Shown: piece after piece, positions 17,006 through 25,145 of the stretch
Numbering within the stretch: the stretch's first letter is position 1
How the letters are laid out: every line of letters begins with the position of its first letter
Assembly: GCF_001025175.1 (NCBI RefSeq)
Contig: NZ_AP012324.1
Location: 310,001 to 374,000, forward strand
Reading direction: 5' to 3'
DNA length: 64,000 bases
From: Bifidobacterium breve DSM 20213 = JCM 1192
GTDB lineage: Bacteria; Actinomycetota; Actinomycetes; Actinomycetales; Bifidobacteriaceae
Notes under the pieces: model-generated
Seen by the model: the letters and a program-made list of their open reading frames with translations, nothing else
Databases searched by the model: none
Told to the model about the DNA's origin: nothing
Program-made: the position numbers and the translations under genes

Positions 17006-19741
17006 TTACTTCTTCGGCTTCTTGACCGGGGGTTCGCCGAGCTCGCTGGTCTCGACGGCCACTTCGGTTTCCGGTGCATCCTCGGCAGCGGAAACCGCCG
17101 TGTGCTTGGCCACCAGGTCGAACTTGCCGATTACACGGCCGGCCTGTGCGATGTCGCCCAAAGCGGCGTGAATCGCGTCCACGCCCTCGGCAGCGGCGGA
17201 GAGCGCCACAGACAGAATCGGGGTCTTCATGGAGACCTTGGCCTCGGACTTGATCTTGCGCAGCTGCTCCACAGCCTTGCCGGCCCAGGTCAGCAGCTCG
17301 GGGGAGGCACCGGTGGCAGCCTCGACGTACGGATCCACAACCGGCCAAGCGGCGCGGTGCACGGAGCCGGAACCGGCGTGCATCCAGCTCCACACCTCTT
17401 CAGAGGCGTACGGCAGGTATGGAGCCAGCAGACGAGCAAAGGCATCCAAGCCCAAGCCCAGCGCGGTGCGGGCGGACTTCACGGCCTTCTCGGACGGCAC
17501 ATTGCCCTGCTCGTCCGGAGTTCCATAGGCACGGTTCTTGACCAGCTCGATGTAGTCGTCGCAGAACTGCCAGAAGTAGGACTCGATGACCTCAAGCGCC
17601 TTGGAGTGCTCGTAAGCCTCCAGCGCTTCGGTGGCCTGACGCACCACCAAGGCCAGCTTGGCCATGGCGGCGCGATCCAGCGGCTCGGTCACATCGGCCG
17701 GGTTCCACGAAGCCTCAGCGGCTTCGCCCACGTGGTGGTTCTCGTCCTCGCGGCCAATCGCCAGTGCAAACTTGGTGGCGTTCAGCAGCTTGATGGCCAG
17801 TCGACGGCCGATCTTCATCTGGCCGATGTCATACGTGGCATCGAGGCCCAGGCGCGCGGCGGCAGCCCAGTAGCGCACGGCGTCCGCACCGAACTTCTCG
17901 ATCGGCTCGTTCGGCACCACGACGTTGCCCTTGGACTTCGACATCTTCTTATGGTCGGGATCCAGAATCCAGCCGGACAGCGTGGCGTGAGCCCACGGCA
18001 GGCACTTGTTTTCCAAGTGCGCGCGGTCCACGGTGCTGAACAGCCAGGTACGGATGATGTCCTGACCCTGCGGGCGCAGATCCATCGGGAAGGTGGACTT
18101 GAACAGGGCCTGAGAAGCCTCATCCGGCTCAGCCCAGTGGGTCACGATCTGCGGGGTCACCGAAGAGGTGGCCCAGGTGTCCATGATGTCCTTTTCGGCG
18201 GTGAAGCCGCCGGGCACATCACGCTGAGACTCGTCGTAGCCTTCCGGCACATCGATGGTCGGGTCGATCGGCAGACGATCCTCGCTCGGGGTGATCGGGC
18301 GATCGTAATCCGGCTCGCCGGAAGCGTTCACCGGGTACCACAGCGGGAACGGTACACCGAAGAAGCGCTGGCGGGAAATCAGCCAGTCGCCGTTCAGGCC
18401 GTGCACCCAGTTCTCGTAGCGCACGCGCATGAAGTCGGGGTGGAAGTTCAGTTCCTTGCCGCGCTCGATGAGCTCGGCGTTCAGCTTCTCGTCGGTGCCG
18501 CCGTTCTTCAGGTACCACTGGCGGGAGGTGACGATCTCGAGCGGCTTGTCGCCCTTCTCGTAGAAGTTCGTCATACGCTTGGTCGGCGTCGGCTCACCGT
18601 CCAGGTCGCCGGACTCACGCAGTTTGTCTACGATGACCTTACGGGCGGAGAACGTGGTCTTGCCAGCGGTCTCGGCAAAGACCTCACGGCCGGCCGGGTC
18701 GGTGATCCAATCCGGGGTGTCCATCACGATACGGCCGTTGCGCTGAATGATCGGGCGGGTGGGCAGCTTCAGATCGCGCCACCACTCAACGTCGGTCACA
18801 TCACCGAACGTACAGCACATGGCGATGCCGGCACCCTTGTCCATTTCGGCGGCCGGGTGAGCCAGAATCGGCACCTTGACCTTGAACAGCGGGGAGTAGA
18901 CTTCCTGGCCGAAGTACTGCTTGTAACGTTCGTCATTCGGGTTGGCGATCAGCGAGGTGCAAGCGGCCAGCAGCTCGGGGCGGGTGGTCTCGATGTAGAT
19001 TGGGGTGCCGTCCTCAAAGCGGAAAGCCACCTTGTGGTAGAAGCCCGGGTATTCGCGGGACTCAAGCTCGGCCTGAGCCACTGCGGTCTGGAAGGTCACG
19101 TCCCACAGGCCGGGGGCGTCCTGCTGGTAGGCCTCGCCGCGGGCAAGGTTGCGCAGGAAGGCCTTCTGAGCCACGCGCCGCGGGTGCTGGCCGATGGTGT
19201 GGTAGGTCTGCGACCAGTCGATGGACAGGCCCAGCTTGCGCCACAGGGCCTCGAACAGCTTCTCATCCTCGGCGGTGAGCTTCTCGCACAGTTCGATGAA
19301 GTTCTTGCGGGAAATCGGCACCTGATCCTTGGCGTCGATCTTCTTGCCATCGGTGCCCTCGAACGGCGGCTTGAAGTCCGGGTCGTAGGGGAGGGACACG
19401 TCCACGCGCACGCCGTAGTAGTTCTGCACGCGGCGCTCGGTGGGCAGGCCGTTGTCGTCCCAGCCCATCGGGTAGAACACGTCATAGCCGCGCATGCGCT
19501 TGTAGCGCGCAATCACGTCGGTGTGCGTGTAGGAGAACACGTGACCCACGTGCAGCGAACCGGAAACGGTGGGCGGCGGGGTGTCGATGGAGTAGACGGC
19601 CTTACGGTCGCGGGTGTTGCGGAATTTGTAGGTGCCGTCTTCGTCCCAGACGGCGCGCCACTTGTCCTCAAGCCCGTCCACGCCGACCTTGTCGGGCAGC
19701 GGGGTGAGTTGCGCGTTGATGATGGAATTGCCTTCAGTCAT
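17006..19741 (-). CDS. valS: Valyl-tRNA synthetase
   Basis: A 911-residue class I aminoacyl-tRNA synthetase that charges tRNA-Val. The ATP-binding HIGH-type motif is HVGH at residues 64-67 (TPPPTVSGSLHVGHVFSYTH), and KMSKSKGN near residue 600 is the second signature. The editing domain lies between them, and the C-terminal helical anticodon-binding domain contains ESYFWQFCDDYIELVKNRAY. The end of the protein (EPPVKKPKK) is a short charged tail. It lies 51 bases downstream of the anchored peptide-binding protein gene on the same strand. Confidence 0.97.
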   Translation of the reverse strand: MTEGNSIINAQLTPLPDKVGVDGLEDKWRAVWDEDGTYKFRNTRDRKAVYSIDTPPPTVSGSLHVGHVFSYTHTDVIARYKRMRGYDVFYPMGWDDNGLPTERRVQNYYGVRVDVSLPYDPDFKPPFEGTDGKKIDAKDQVPISRKNFIELCEKLTAEDEKLFEALWRKLGLSIDWSQTYHTIGQHPRRVAQKAFLRNLARGEAYQQDAPGLWDVTFQTAVAQAELESREYPGFYHKVAFRFEDGTPIYIETTRPELLAACTSLIANPNDERYKQYFGQEVYSPLFKVKVPILAHPAAEMDKGAGIAMCCTFGDVTDVEWWRDLKLPTRPIIQRNGRIVMDTPDWITDPAGREVFAETAGKTTFSARKVIVDKLRESGDLDGEPTPTKRMTNFYEKGDKPLEIVTSRQWYLKNGGTDEKLNAELIERGKELNFHPDFMRVRYENWVHGLNGDWLISRQRFFGVPFPLWYPVNASGEPDYDRPITPSEDRLPIDPTIDVPEGYDESQRDVPGGFTAEKDIMDTWATSSVTPQIVTHWAEPDEASQALFKSTFPMDLRPQGQDIIRTWLFSTVDRAHLENKCLPWAHATLSGWILDPDHKKMSKSKGNVVVPNEPIEKFGADAVRYWAAAARLGLDATYDIGQMKIGRRLAIKLLNATKFALAIGREDENHHVGEAAEASWNPADVTEPLDRAAMAKLALVVRQATEALEAYEHSKALEVIESYFWQFCDDYIELVKNRAYGTPDEQGNVPSEKAVKSARTALGLGLDAFARLLAPYLPYASEEVWSWMHAGSGSVHRAAWPVVDPYVEAATGASPELLTWAGKAVEQLRKIKSEAKVSMKTPILSVALSAAAEGVDAIHAALGDIAQAGRVIGKFDLVAKHTAVSAAEDAPETEVAVETSELGEPPVKKPKK

Positions 19742-19792
19742 AAGGCCAAAGTTTATGCATGTTGCATGACAAGGCGAGCCGTGGAAGGAGCC

Positions 19793-21328
19793 TTACTTCA
19801 CCGTGAGGTCGGCCAACGGCATGCGCTGGTCGATGAGCGCGGCCGGATATCCGGAAAGCTTGGTGGAGGCCACGGTAAAGCATTTGCGCGTATACAGCCA
19901 GTTGCTTGCCGCATCTTCGCTGAGCTTGCGCGCATAGACCTTCATCTTCTCGGCATAATCGGCGTCGTTGGTGGCGGCACGGGCATCGGCATAGGCCTGC
20001 TGCACCTCGGCATGGTTGTAGTGGAAGATGGAATTCGGATCGGCAAACGTGCCGGCGTCATCGGTGCCATTCATGCTCATCAGGGTCAGTTCCCAAGTGC
20101 CGTCCTGAATACGCTTGACATATTCTTCGTCAGATACGACTTCCAGATTCACCGAGGGGCGCGGCAGCTGTTCAATCTGCTGCTTGATGGTTTCGGCCAT
20201 CGGCTGCCACTGCGCGGTGACCACCAAATCCACCGTGGTCAGATAGGGGCCGAAATAGGAGGTCATCGTTTGCGTCTTGGACATATCGTGCGGGAACAGG
20301 CCGGTCAGATCCTCATAGCCGGGTTCCAGCGGGCTGATCGGGCCTCCCAGCGCACCGCTGGAATCCGACTGCGAGGCGGCGATGCCGGCCGAATCGATGA
20401 GGTATCGGAATGTGGTACGCACATTCTGATCGGACATAATCGAATCGGAATTGTTGTTGAACGCCAGCAGCACCTTATCTGTGGTGGCGCCTTCGGTGAC
20501 GGTCAGACCGTCCTTGCCGTTCATCTGCGATGCCACGGTGGTGGTGGCGGGTGCGGCCATATCGATAGTGCCCTCGGATACGGCATCGGCCAGCGACGTT
20601 TCATCGGAATATTGGGTGAATGTCACGGTACCGACGTGCGCCTTGGTGCCGTGGTAGCCCCCGTTGTAATCGAGCGTCAACGACTGCCCTGGCGTGAACT
20701 TGCCAACGGTGAACGGGCCGGAGCCTACCGCCTGCTTGGCATAGTCGGCATCGCCTGCCTCGGAATCGTAAGCAATGCCCAGCCTGCCGGACAAGGCGCG
20801 CAGCAACGTGGGGTTGGTCTGCGCAAGAGTGATGACCACGGTGGAGTCATTCGGATTAGTGACCGACTTCAGATCGCCCAGATCATCCACGTCGGCATAT
20901 TTCTGGGTTATCGCCTGCTGCAGGGACCACACCACATCCCCGGCATCCAACGTGTGCCCATTGGAGAAGGTGAGTCCGGAGGCGATGGTCAGGGTATAGG
21001 TCAGCCCGTCATCGGATGTTTTCCAATCCGTGGCCACGCCCGGCTTGAGCTGGTTGTTCTGATCGACGGTCAGCAGTGTTTCGTACACGTTGTCTAGCAG
21101 CAGACGTTCCGCCGAGGCCGATGCCGTGGCACGGATATCCAGCGATTGCGGCATATCGGTAATACCGACGGACACCTTGGTATCCGGGCCGGAATCCAGT
21201 AGACCCGGAATGGAATGACTGCGCGTGATTACCGACCAGCAGACCCATACCAGTGCGCTAAGCACTGCGGCGACTACTAGGAAGACCACCCATCTCAACC
21301 ACTCGTTGCGACTCTTATGCATGCCCAT
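19793..21328 (-). CDS. Membrane-anchored peptide/nickel-type solute-binding protein (SBP family 5)
   Basis: A 511-residue protein with a positively charged start and one N-terminal helix (WVVFLVVAAVLSALVWVCWS, about residues 14-33). The downstream part reads like oligopeptide-binding proteins: SLDIRATASASAERLLLDNV YETLLTVD, LKPGVATDWKTSDDGLTYTL and LTFSNGHTLDAGDVVWSLQQ. There is no clean lipobox, so it may stay anchored by an uncleaved helix. No permease or ATPase genes are adjacent; it sits between nth and valS. Start may be ATG 21322 rather than 21328. Ligand unknown. Confidence 0.85.
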   Translation of the reverse strand: MGMHKSRNEWLRWVVFLVVAAVLSALVWVCWSVITRSHSIPGLLDSGPDTKVSVGITDMPQSLDIRATASASAERLLLDNVYETLLTVDQNNQLKPGVATDWKTSDDGLTYTLTIASGLTFSNGHTLDAGDVVWSLQQAITQKYADVDDLGDLKSVTNPNDSTVVITLAQTNPTLLRALSGRLGIAYDSEAGDADYAKQAVGSGPFTVGKFTPGQSLTLDYNGGYHGTKAHVGTVTFTQYSDETSLADAVSEGTIDMAAPATTTVASQMNGKDGLTVTEGATTDKVLLAFNNNSDSIMSDQNVRTTFRYLIDSAGIAASQSDSSGALGGPISPLEPGYEDLTGLFPHDMSKTQTMTSYFGPYLTTVDLVVTAQWQPMAETIKQQIEQLPRPSVNLEVVSDEEYVKRIQDGTWELTLMSMNGTDDAGTFADPNSIFHYNHAEVQQAYADARAATNDADYAEKMKVYARKLSEDAASNWLYTRKCFTVASTKLSGYPAALIDQRMPLADLTVK

Positions 21329-21356
21329 CAGCCTAACGAGAGTGCGCTACCGAACG

Positions 21357-22025
21357 CTATTTCGCGCTGATGCCTGCGCTGGGGCAGGTGGCGGCCAGCG
21401 GGCAGTTGGCGCAGTCCGGCGTGCGGGCATGACAGGTGGATCGGCCGAACAGGATAAGCCGATGGCTGAGATCCGTCCACTCTTCAGGTGGGAAGCATGC
21501 GGTAATCTCCCGCTCGATTTTCACGGGATCCAGATGAGTGGAGCGCCAATCCGATCGCCAGCGCAGACGACCGGTGACGCGCATCACATGAGTGTCCACG
21601 GGAAAGCCGGGAATGCCGAAAGCGTTGCCCAGCACCACATTGGCGGTTTTGCGGCCAACGCCTGGCAGGCTGGTCAGCTCATCCATCGATTGTGGGACCT
21701 GGCCGTCAAAGCGTTCGTCCAATGCCGTGGCCAAGCCGATGAGATGCTGGGTTTTCGACCGGTAGAAGCCGAGCGGATGGATAATATCCTCGACCTGAGC
21801 CGGGTTGGCCTCTGCCAAATCATGAGCCGTGGGATACGTGGCGAACAGTTCGGGGGTGACCGTATTGACACGCTTGTCAGTGGTCTGGGCGCTGAGCACG
21901 GTGGCGATAAGCAGTTGAAGCGGGGAGGTGAAATGCAGGGCGCACTGCGGTTGCGGAATCATACGGCATAGGATGTCGTATTCCTTGTGCATGCGCTCTA
22001 TGCGCGCGGTTTTGGTTTCTCGCAT
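21357..22025 (-). CDS. nth: Endonuclease III (DNA glycosylase/AP lyase)
   Basis: A 222-residue base-excision repair enzyme for oxidised pyrimidines. The helix-hairpin-helix LPGVGRKTANVVLGNAFG contains the catalytic Lys; the catalytic Asp is in FPVDTHVMRVTGRL. The C-terminus carries the [4Fe-4S] loop CHARTPDCANCPLAATC with spacing C-X6-C-X2-C-X5-C. Length is normal for the family. The GlnR-like regulator ends 24 bases upstream on the same strand, so the two may share a transcript. Confidence 0.96.
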   Translation of the reverse strand: MRETKTARIERMHKEYDILCRMIPQPQCALHFTSPLQLLIATVLSAQTTDKRVNTVTPELFATYPTAHDLAEANPAQVEDIIHPLGFYRSKTQHLIGLATALDERFDGQVPQSMDELTSLPGVGRKTANVVLGNAFGIPGFPVDTHVMRVTGRLRWRSDWRSTHLDPVKIEREITACFPPEEWTDLSHRLILFGRSTCHARTPDCANCPLAATCPSAGISAK

Positions 22026-22049
22026 GGGAGGTGAAACCTGTGAGCCGTG

Positions 22050-22838
22050 TTACGCGGCGGTCTCTTCCGTATCGGCAGCGTCGTCAATGGAGGATGCCTT
22101 GGCGGCCTGTTGTGCGGCGGCATCGCCCTTGTCGTTTTCCGGCGGATCGAAGCGATATCCTACATTGCGGACTGTGCCGATGAGATGCTCGTATTCGCCG
22201 CCGAGCTTGGCGCGCAGACGACGGATGTGCACGTCAACGGTGCGGGTGCCGCCGTAATAGTCGTAGCCCCACACTTCCTGGAGCAGCTGGGCGCGGGTGA
22301 ACACGCGGCCGGGGTGCTGCACCAAGTACTTGAGGAGTTCGAACTCCTTGTATGCCAGATCGATGGGGCGTCCATGCAGGGAGGCGGTATAGCCGTTGGT
22401 GTCCACGATGAGGTCGCCGGAGCGAATCTGGCCATCTTCCACCGTGGCGGTGGATTCGGCGGGAGAACCGGCTGCTGCGGCTGTGGGAGCGTTGCCGCGC
22501 TCGGAGACCAATCGCAATCGGCCCTCGACTTCAGCCGGGGAAGCGGTGGTGACCACCACATCCGCAATGCCCCACTGGGAGTTGACCACGGTGAAGCCGC
22601 CTTCAGTCAGCACCAGTACGATCGGCGTGGATAGGCCGGAAGCGTGGATGAGGCGGCACAAGGTTTTGGCGGTCGCCAGATCATCGCGTGCATCCAGAAA
22701 CAGAATGGTGTTCTCCGGCATCTTCACCAAGCTGGCTGCATCCATCGGCAGTACACGGACGCGATGAGAAAGCAGGGCGAGTGATGGCAAAACGGTGGCG
22801 GGGTCGCTGGCGAAAGTCATCAACGTAAGATCCGTCAC
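22050..22838 (-). CDS. GlnR-like OmpR-family regulator
   Basis: A 262-residue two-domain regulator. The N-terminal receiver-like half reads [51 protein letters not shown] and [15 protein letters not shown]. This is strikingly close to what I recall of actinobacterial GlnR, the global nitrogen regulator, an atypical receiver not controlled by a dedicated kinase. After an Ala-rich linker comes the winged helix ([51 protein letters not shown]). GTG 22838 has AAAGGGGG six bases upstream. No histidine kinase gene is adjacent. An alternative is an ordinary PhoP-like response regulator. Confidence 0.85.
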   Translation of the reverse strand: MTDLTLMTFASDPATVLPSLALLSHRVRVLPMDAASLVKMPENTILFLDARDDLATAKTLCRLIHASGLSTPIVLVLTEGGFTVVNSQWGIADVVVTTASPAEVEGRLRLVSERGNAPTAAAAGSPAESTATVEDGQIRSGDLIVDTNGYTASLHGRPIDLAYKEFELLKYLVQHPGRVFTRAQLLQEVWGYDYYGGTRTVDVHIRRLRAKLGGEYEHLIGTVRNVGYRFDPPENDKGDAAAQQAAKASSIDDAADTEETAA

Positions 22839-22999
22839 GCTAATCCCCCTTTATCCTGCAATGTGTTACGCAATTGCTTAGTGTGGCCGTACGAGTCGTC
22901 AGCGGCGTTATGCCGCTTTCGCAAAGTTTTCATTATTCTACGCGCTTGTAGTGGACACATAGGTTACAAGTTTGCGGAATATGGAACGGCGGACGTCCA

Positions 23000-23704
23000 T
23001 CAACCGATGATACGGCCGAGCACCAGTGCGGTTGCGGCGATGGTCACGCCCATCAGCATTACCGACATCAGGCCGGTGCCGATCCACGGATAGCGGATAT
23101 CCGGGTCCGGATCGGCGTCGCGCACCCACAACGTGGAGGCCACGGCCAAGGCCAGTCCCAAAACGATGAGGATGATCAGGGCAACGGTTCCCGCAACGGT
23201 GCCCTTGGCAAGCATTGCGCCCAAATCAGGCAGGAAGCACCAGCCGGCCACGGCGAGAGCCGCCACACCGGAAGTCACGGCGTGGGACAGGGCGCGGATG
23301 AGATGGTCCCGCTTCTCGCGGGCCATCTGACGTCCGAACGAGAAGACCACCAACATGACCAGCAGCAGGCCCATGGCCAACGCCCACGAATACCACGGAA
23401 GCGTCGAACCATCCGCGGCGGTCTGGTCCGGCGGCACCTTGCCGGCGGGGAACGGCACGGTGACGAACATCAGGGAGGCCGCGCCGAACAGCAAGGTGAC
23501 GACGCGATCCAGCATCGTGCCGCGCAACGGCCAGAAGACAAGGAACACGACCAGCGTCAGGCAGGCGACGACCCGGGGGGCGGTGGGGTCGGCGCCGAGC
23601 AGGGTGACGGCCGCGGCCGCGATGAGCAATGCGTAGGCCGACAGCTGGACCAGCAGCATGCGCAGAACCTTGTTCTTGCATTCCTTCCAGGTGATTTCGG
23701 TCAT
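23000..23704 (-). CDS. Polytopic membrane protein of unknown function
   Basis: A 234-residue protein with about six hydrophobic helices: LLVQLSAYALLIAAAAVTLL, VVACLTLVVFLVFWPL, MLDRVVTLLFGAASLMFVTV, WALAMGLLLVMLVVFSFG, TVAGTVALIILIVLGLALAV and LMSVMLMGVTIAATALVLGR. A charged cytoplasmic loop (RQMAREKRDHLIRALSHAVT) lies in the middle. I do not recognise the family. ATG 23704 is preferred; the frame is open further upstream (to 23812), but those residues are Arg-rich and not protein-like. Confidence 0.7.
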   Translation of the reverse strand: MTEITWKECKNKVLRMLLVQLSAYALLIAAAAVTLLGADPTAPRVVACLTLVVFLVFWPLRGTMLDRVVTLLFGAASLMFVTVPFPAGKVPPDQTAADGSTLPWYSWALAMGLLLVMLVVFSFGRQMAREKRDHLIRALSHAVTSGVAALAVAGWCFLPDLGAMLAKGTVAGTVALIILIVLGLALAVASTLWVRDADPDPDIRYPWIGTGLMSVMLMGVTIAATALVLGRIIG

Positions 23705-23813
23705 GGTACGCCTCTCAGATAATCGAATCGCTACGTCAATCCTACGTCGGGCGTTGGAACGGTGCCGTCGAGCATTGATGGCCATCCGTGGCGACGAGAT
23801 GCGTGACGGCAAG

Positions 23814-24392
23814 TCAGAACGCGATGACGCCCAGATGCTCCAGCAGCACTTTGACGCCGATCAGAATCAACACCACACCGCCTGCGATCTGCGCGGGTTT
23901 CTGCCAGTGAGCGCCGAAGGCGCGCCCGATGTACAGGCCCGCCGCGGAGAAGAGGCCGGTCACCACGCTGATGCAGAGGATGGCGAACGGCACGCTGGTT
24001 GCCATGAACGCCAGACTCACGCCTACGGCGAAGGCGTCGATGCTGCACGCCACGGCGAGCGGCAGCATGTGCTTCCAGTCGAATTGCGCGGTCTCCTTGG
24101 CGTTCTCCGCGTCCTCCTCGTATGCCTCATGCACCATGTTGCCGCCGATGAACGCCAGCAGACCGAAGATGATCCAATGATCGAATGCGGTTACATACGC
24201 GCTGAATGCGGAGGCCGCGTAATGCCCCAGTATGAGGAAGAGGGCCTGGGCGCCGCCGAACCAGAGCGCCGATCTGACGGCATCCCCGGGTCTTACGCGG
24301 GAGACGGTGAGCCCCTTGCCGATGGAGACGGCGAACGCATCCATGGCGACGGAGACGGAAATGAGCAGGGTCTGAACGATTATCGCAATCAT
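23814..24392 (-). CDS. mntP: Manganese efflux pump MntP
   Basis: A 192-residue six-helix membrane protein exporting Mn2+. It has the two internally repeated signatures SVSVAMDAFAVSIGKGL (about residues 12-28) and ACSIDAFAVGVSLAFM (second half), whose aspartates are needed for transport in this family. A short acidic loop (EAYEEDAENAKE) separates the halves. Complete length. I looked for a manganese riboswitch upstream and did not find a convincing one. A TATAGT hexamer about 95 bases upstream may be the -10. Confidence 0.92.
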   Translation of the reverse strand: MIAIIVQTLLISVSVAMDAFAVSIGKGLTVSRVRPGDAVRSALWFGGAQALFLILGHYAASAFSAYVTAFDHWIIFGLLAFIGGNMVHEAYEEDAENAKETAQFDWKHMLPLAVACSIDAFAVGVSLAFMATSVPFAILCISVVTGLFSAAGLYIGRAFGAHWQKPAQIAGGVVLILIGVKVLLEHLGVIAF

Positions 24393-24512
24393 GATGTGAT
24401 GGAAGGTTCATCGCCCGAACTCCAGACGATGGGCCTCGACCAGCGTTCCCACACGCCGCCTACGCCTAGCTGAAAAATACACCAGCACTATATCACGCGA
24501 TGCACGTCGAAC

Positions 24513-24555
24513 CAAAAAGGCGGGAGGCCTCCGGAGAGGTCTCCCGCCGACGATT
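24513..24555 (-). terminator. Intrinsic terminator of ppa
   Basis: On the minus strand GGCGGGAG...CCTCCCGCC forms a stable stem and is followed by TTTTTGG. It starts about ten bases after the ppa stop. Confidence 0.85.
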
Positions 24556-24565
24556 CGGAATCGAA

Positions 24566-25060
24566 TCACTTGCCTTCGTTCGCGAGACGCTCACGCGCGG
24601 CAATGATTTCCTTTTCGGCGGCGTCAGCACCAGTCCAGTAGTCGCCCGGCAGGACTTCCTTGCCCGGCTCCAGAGCCTTGTACTGTTCGAAGAAGTGCTT
24701 GATTTCGGCCTTGTGGTACTCGTTGACGTCGTCGATGTCCTTGATGTCGTCGAAACGAACGTCGGCGGGCACGCACAGCACCTTGTCGTCGCCGCCGGCC
24801 TCGTCGACCATGTGGTACAGGCCCACGGCGCGGCACTCGACCACGCAGCCCGGGAACACGGAGTTCGGAATCATCACGAGAGCGTCCAGCGGATCGCCGT
24901 CCTCGCCCAGGGTGCCGTCGATGTAGCCGTAGTCATCCGGGTAACCCATTGCGGTGAACAGGGTACGGTCCAGGAAGACGCGACCGGTCTCGTGATCGAC
25001 TTCGTACTTGTTCTTGGAGCCGCGCGGAATTTCCACAACGACGTTGAAGGTTTCTGCCAT
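24566..25060 (-). CDS. ppa: Inorganic pyrophosphatase
   Basis: A 164-residue family I soluble pyrophosphatase that hydrolyses PPi from biosynthesis to two phosphates. The signature [12 protein letters not shown] contains three Mg2+-binding aspartates, and [19 protein letters not shown] precedes it. [20 protein letters not shown] is the usual N-terminus. CAAGGAGATAACC lies immediately upstream of ATG 25060. Length is that of the actinobacterial enzyme. Confidence 0.97.
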   Translation of the reverse strand: MAETFNVVVEIPRGSKNKYEVDHETGRVFLDRTLFTAMGYPDDYGYIDGTLGEDGDPLDALVMIPNSVFPGCVVECRAVGLYHMVDEAGGDDKVLCVPADVRFDDIKDIDDVNEYHKAEIKHFFEQYKALEPGKEVLPGDYWTGADAAEKEIIAARERLANEGK

Positions 25061-25145
25061 TGGTTATCTCCTTGTTTGGAAACTATTCGTTACACACACT
25101 ACTACTGGGCGGGCACCCCGGCTATAGCCGTGCCCGCCTTTCGTT

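Noticed and set aside
17102..21097. A 1331-codon open frame on the plus strand
   Set aside because: It is antisense to valS and the peptide-binding protein gene and has no signal or domain logic; high GC content opens long opposite-strand frames.
24393..24500. Possible manganese (yybP-ykoY) riboswitch upstream of mntP
   Set aside because: I could not find the conserved GGGGAGUA and paired elements in the leader.
25105..25145. Hairpin GGCGGGCAC/GTGCCCGCC as the terminator of glgE
   Set aside because: On the minus strand it lacks a following T-run; the T-run is on the other side, so its direction is unclear.
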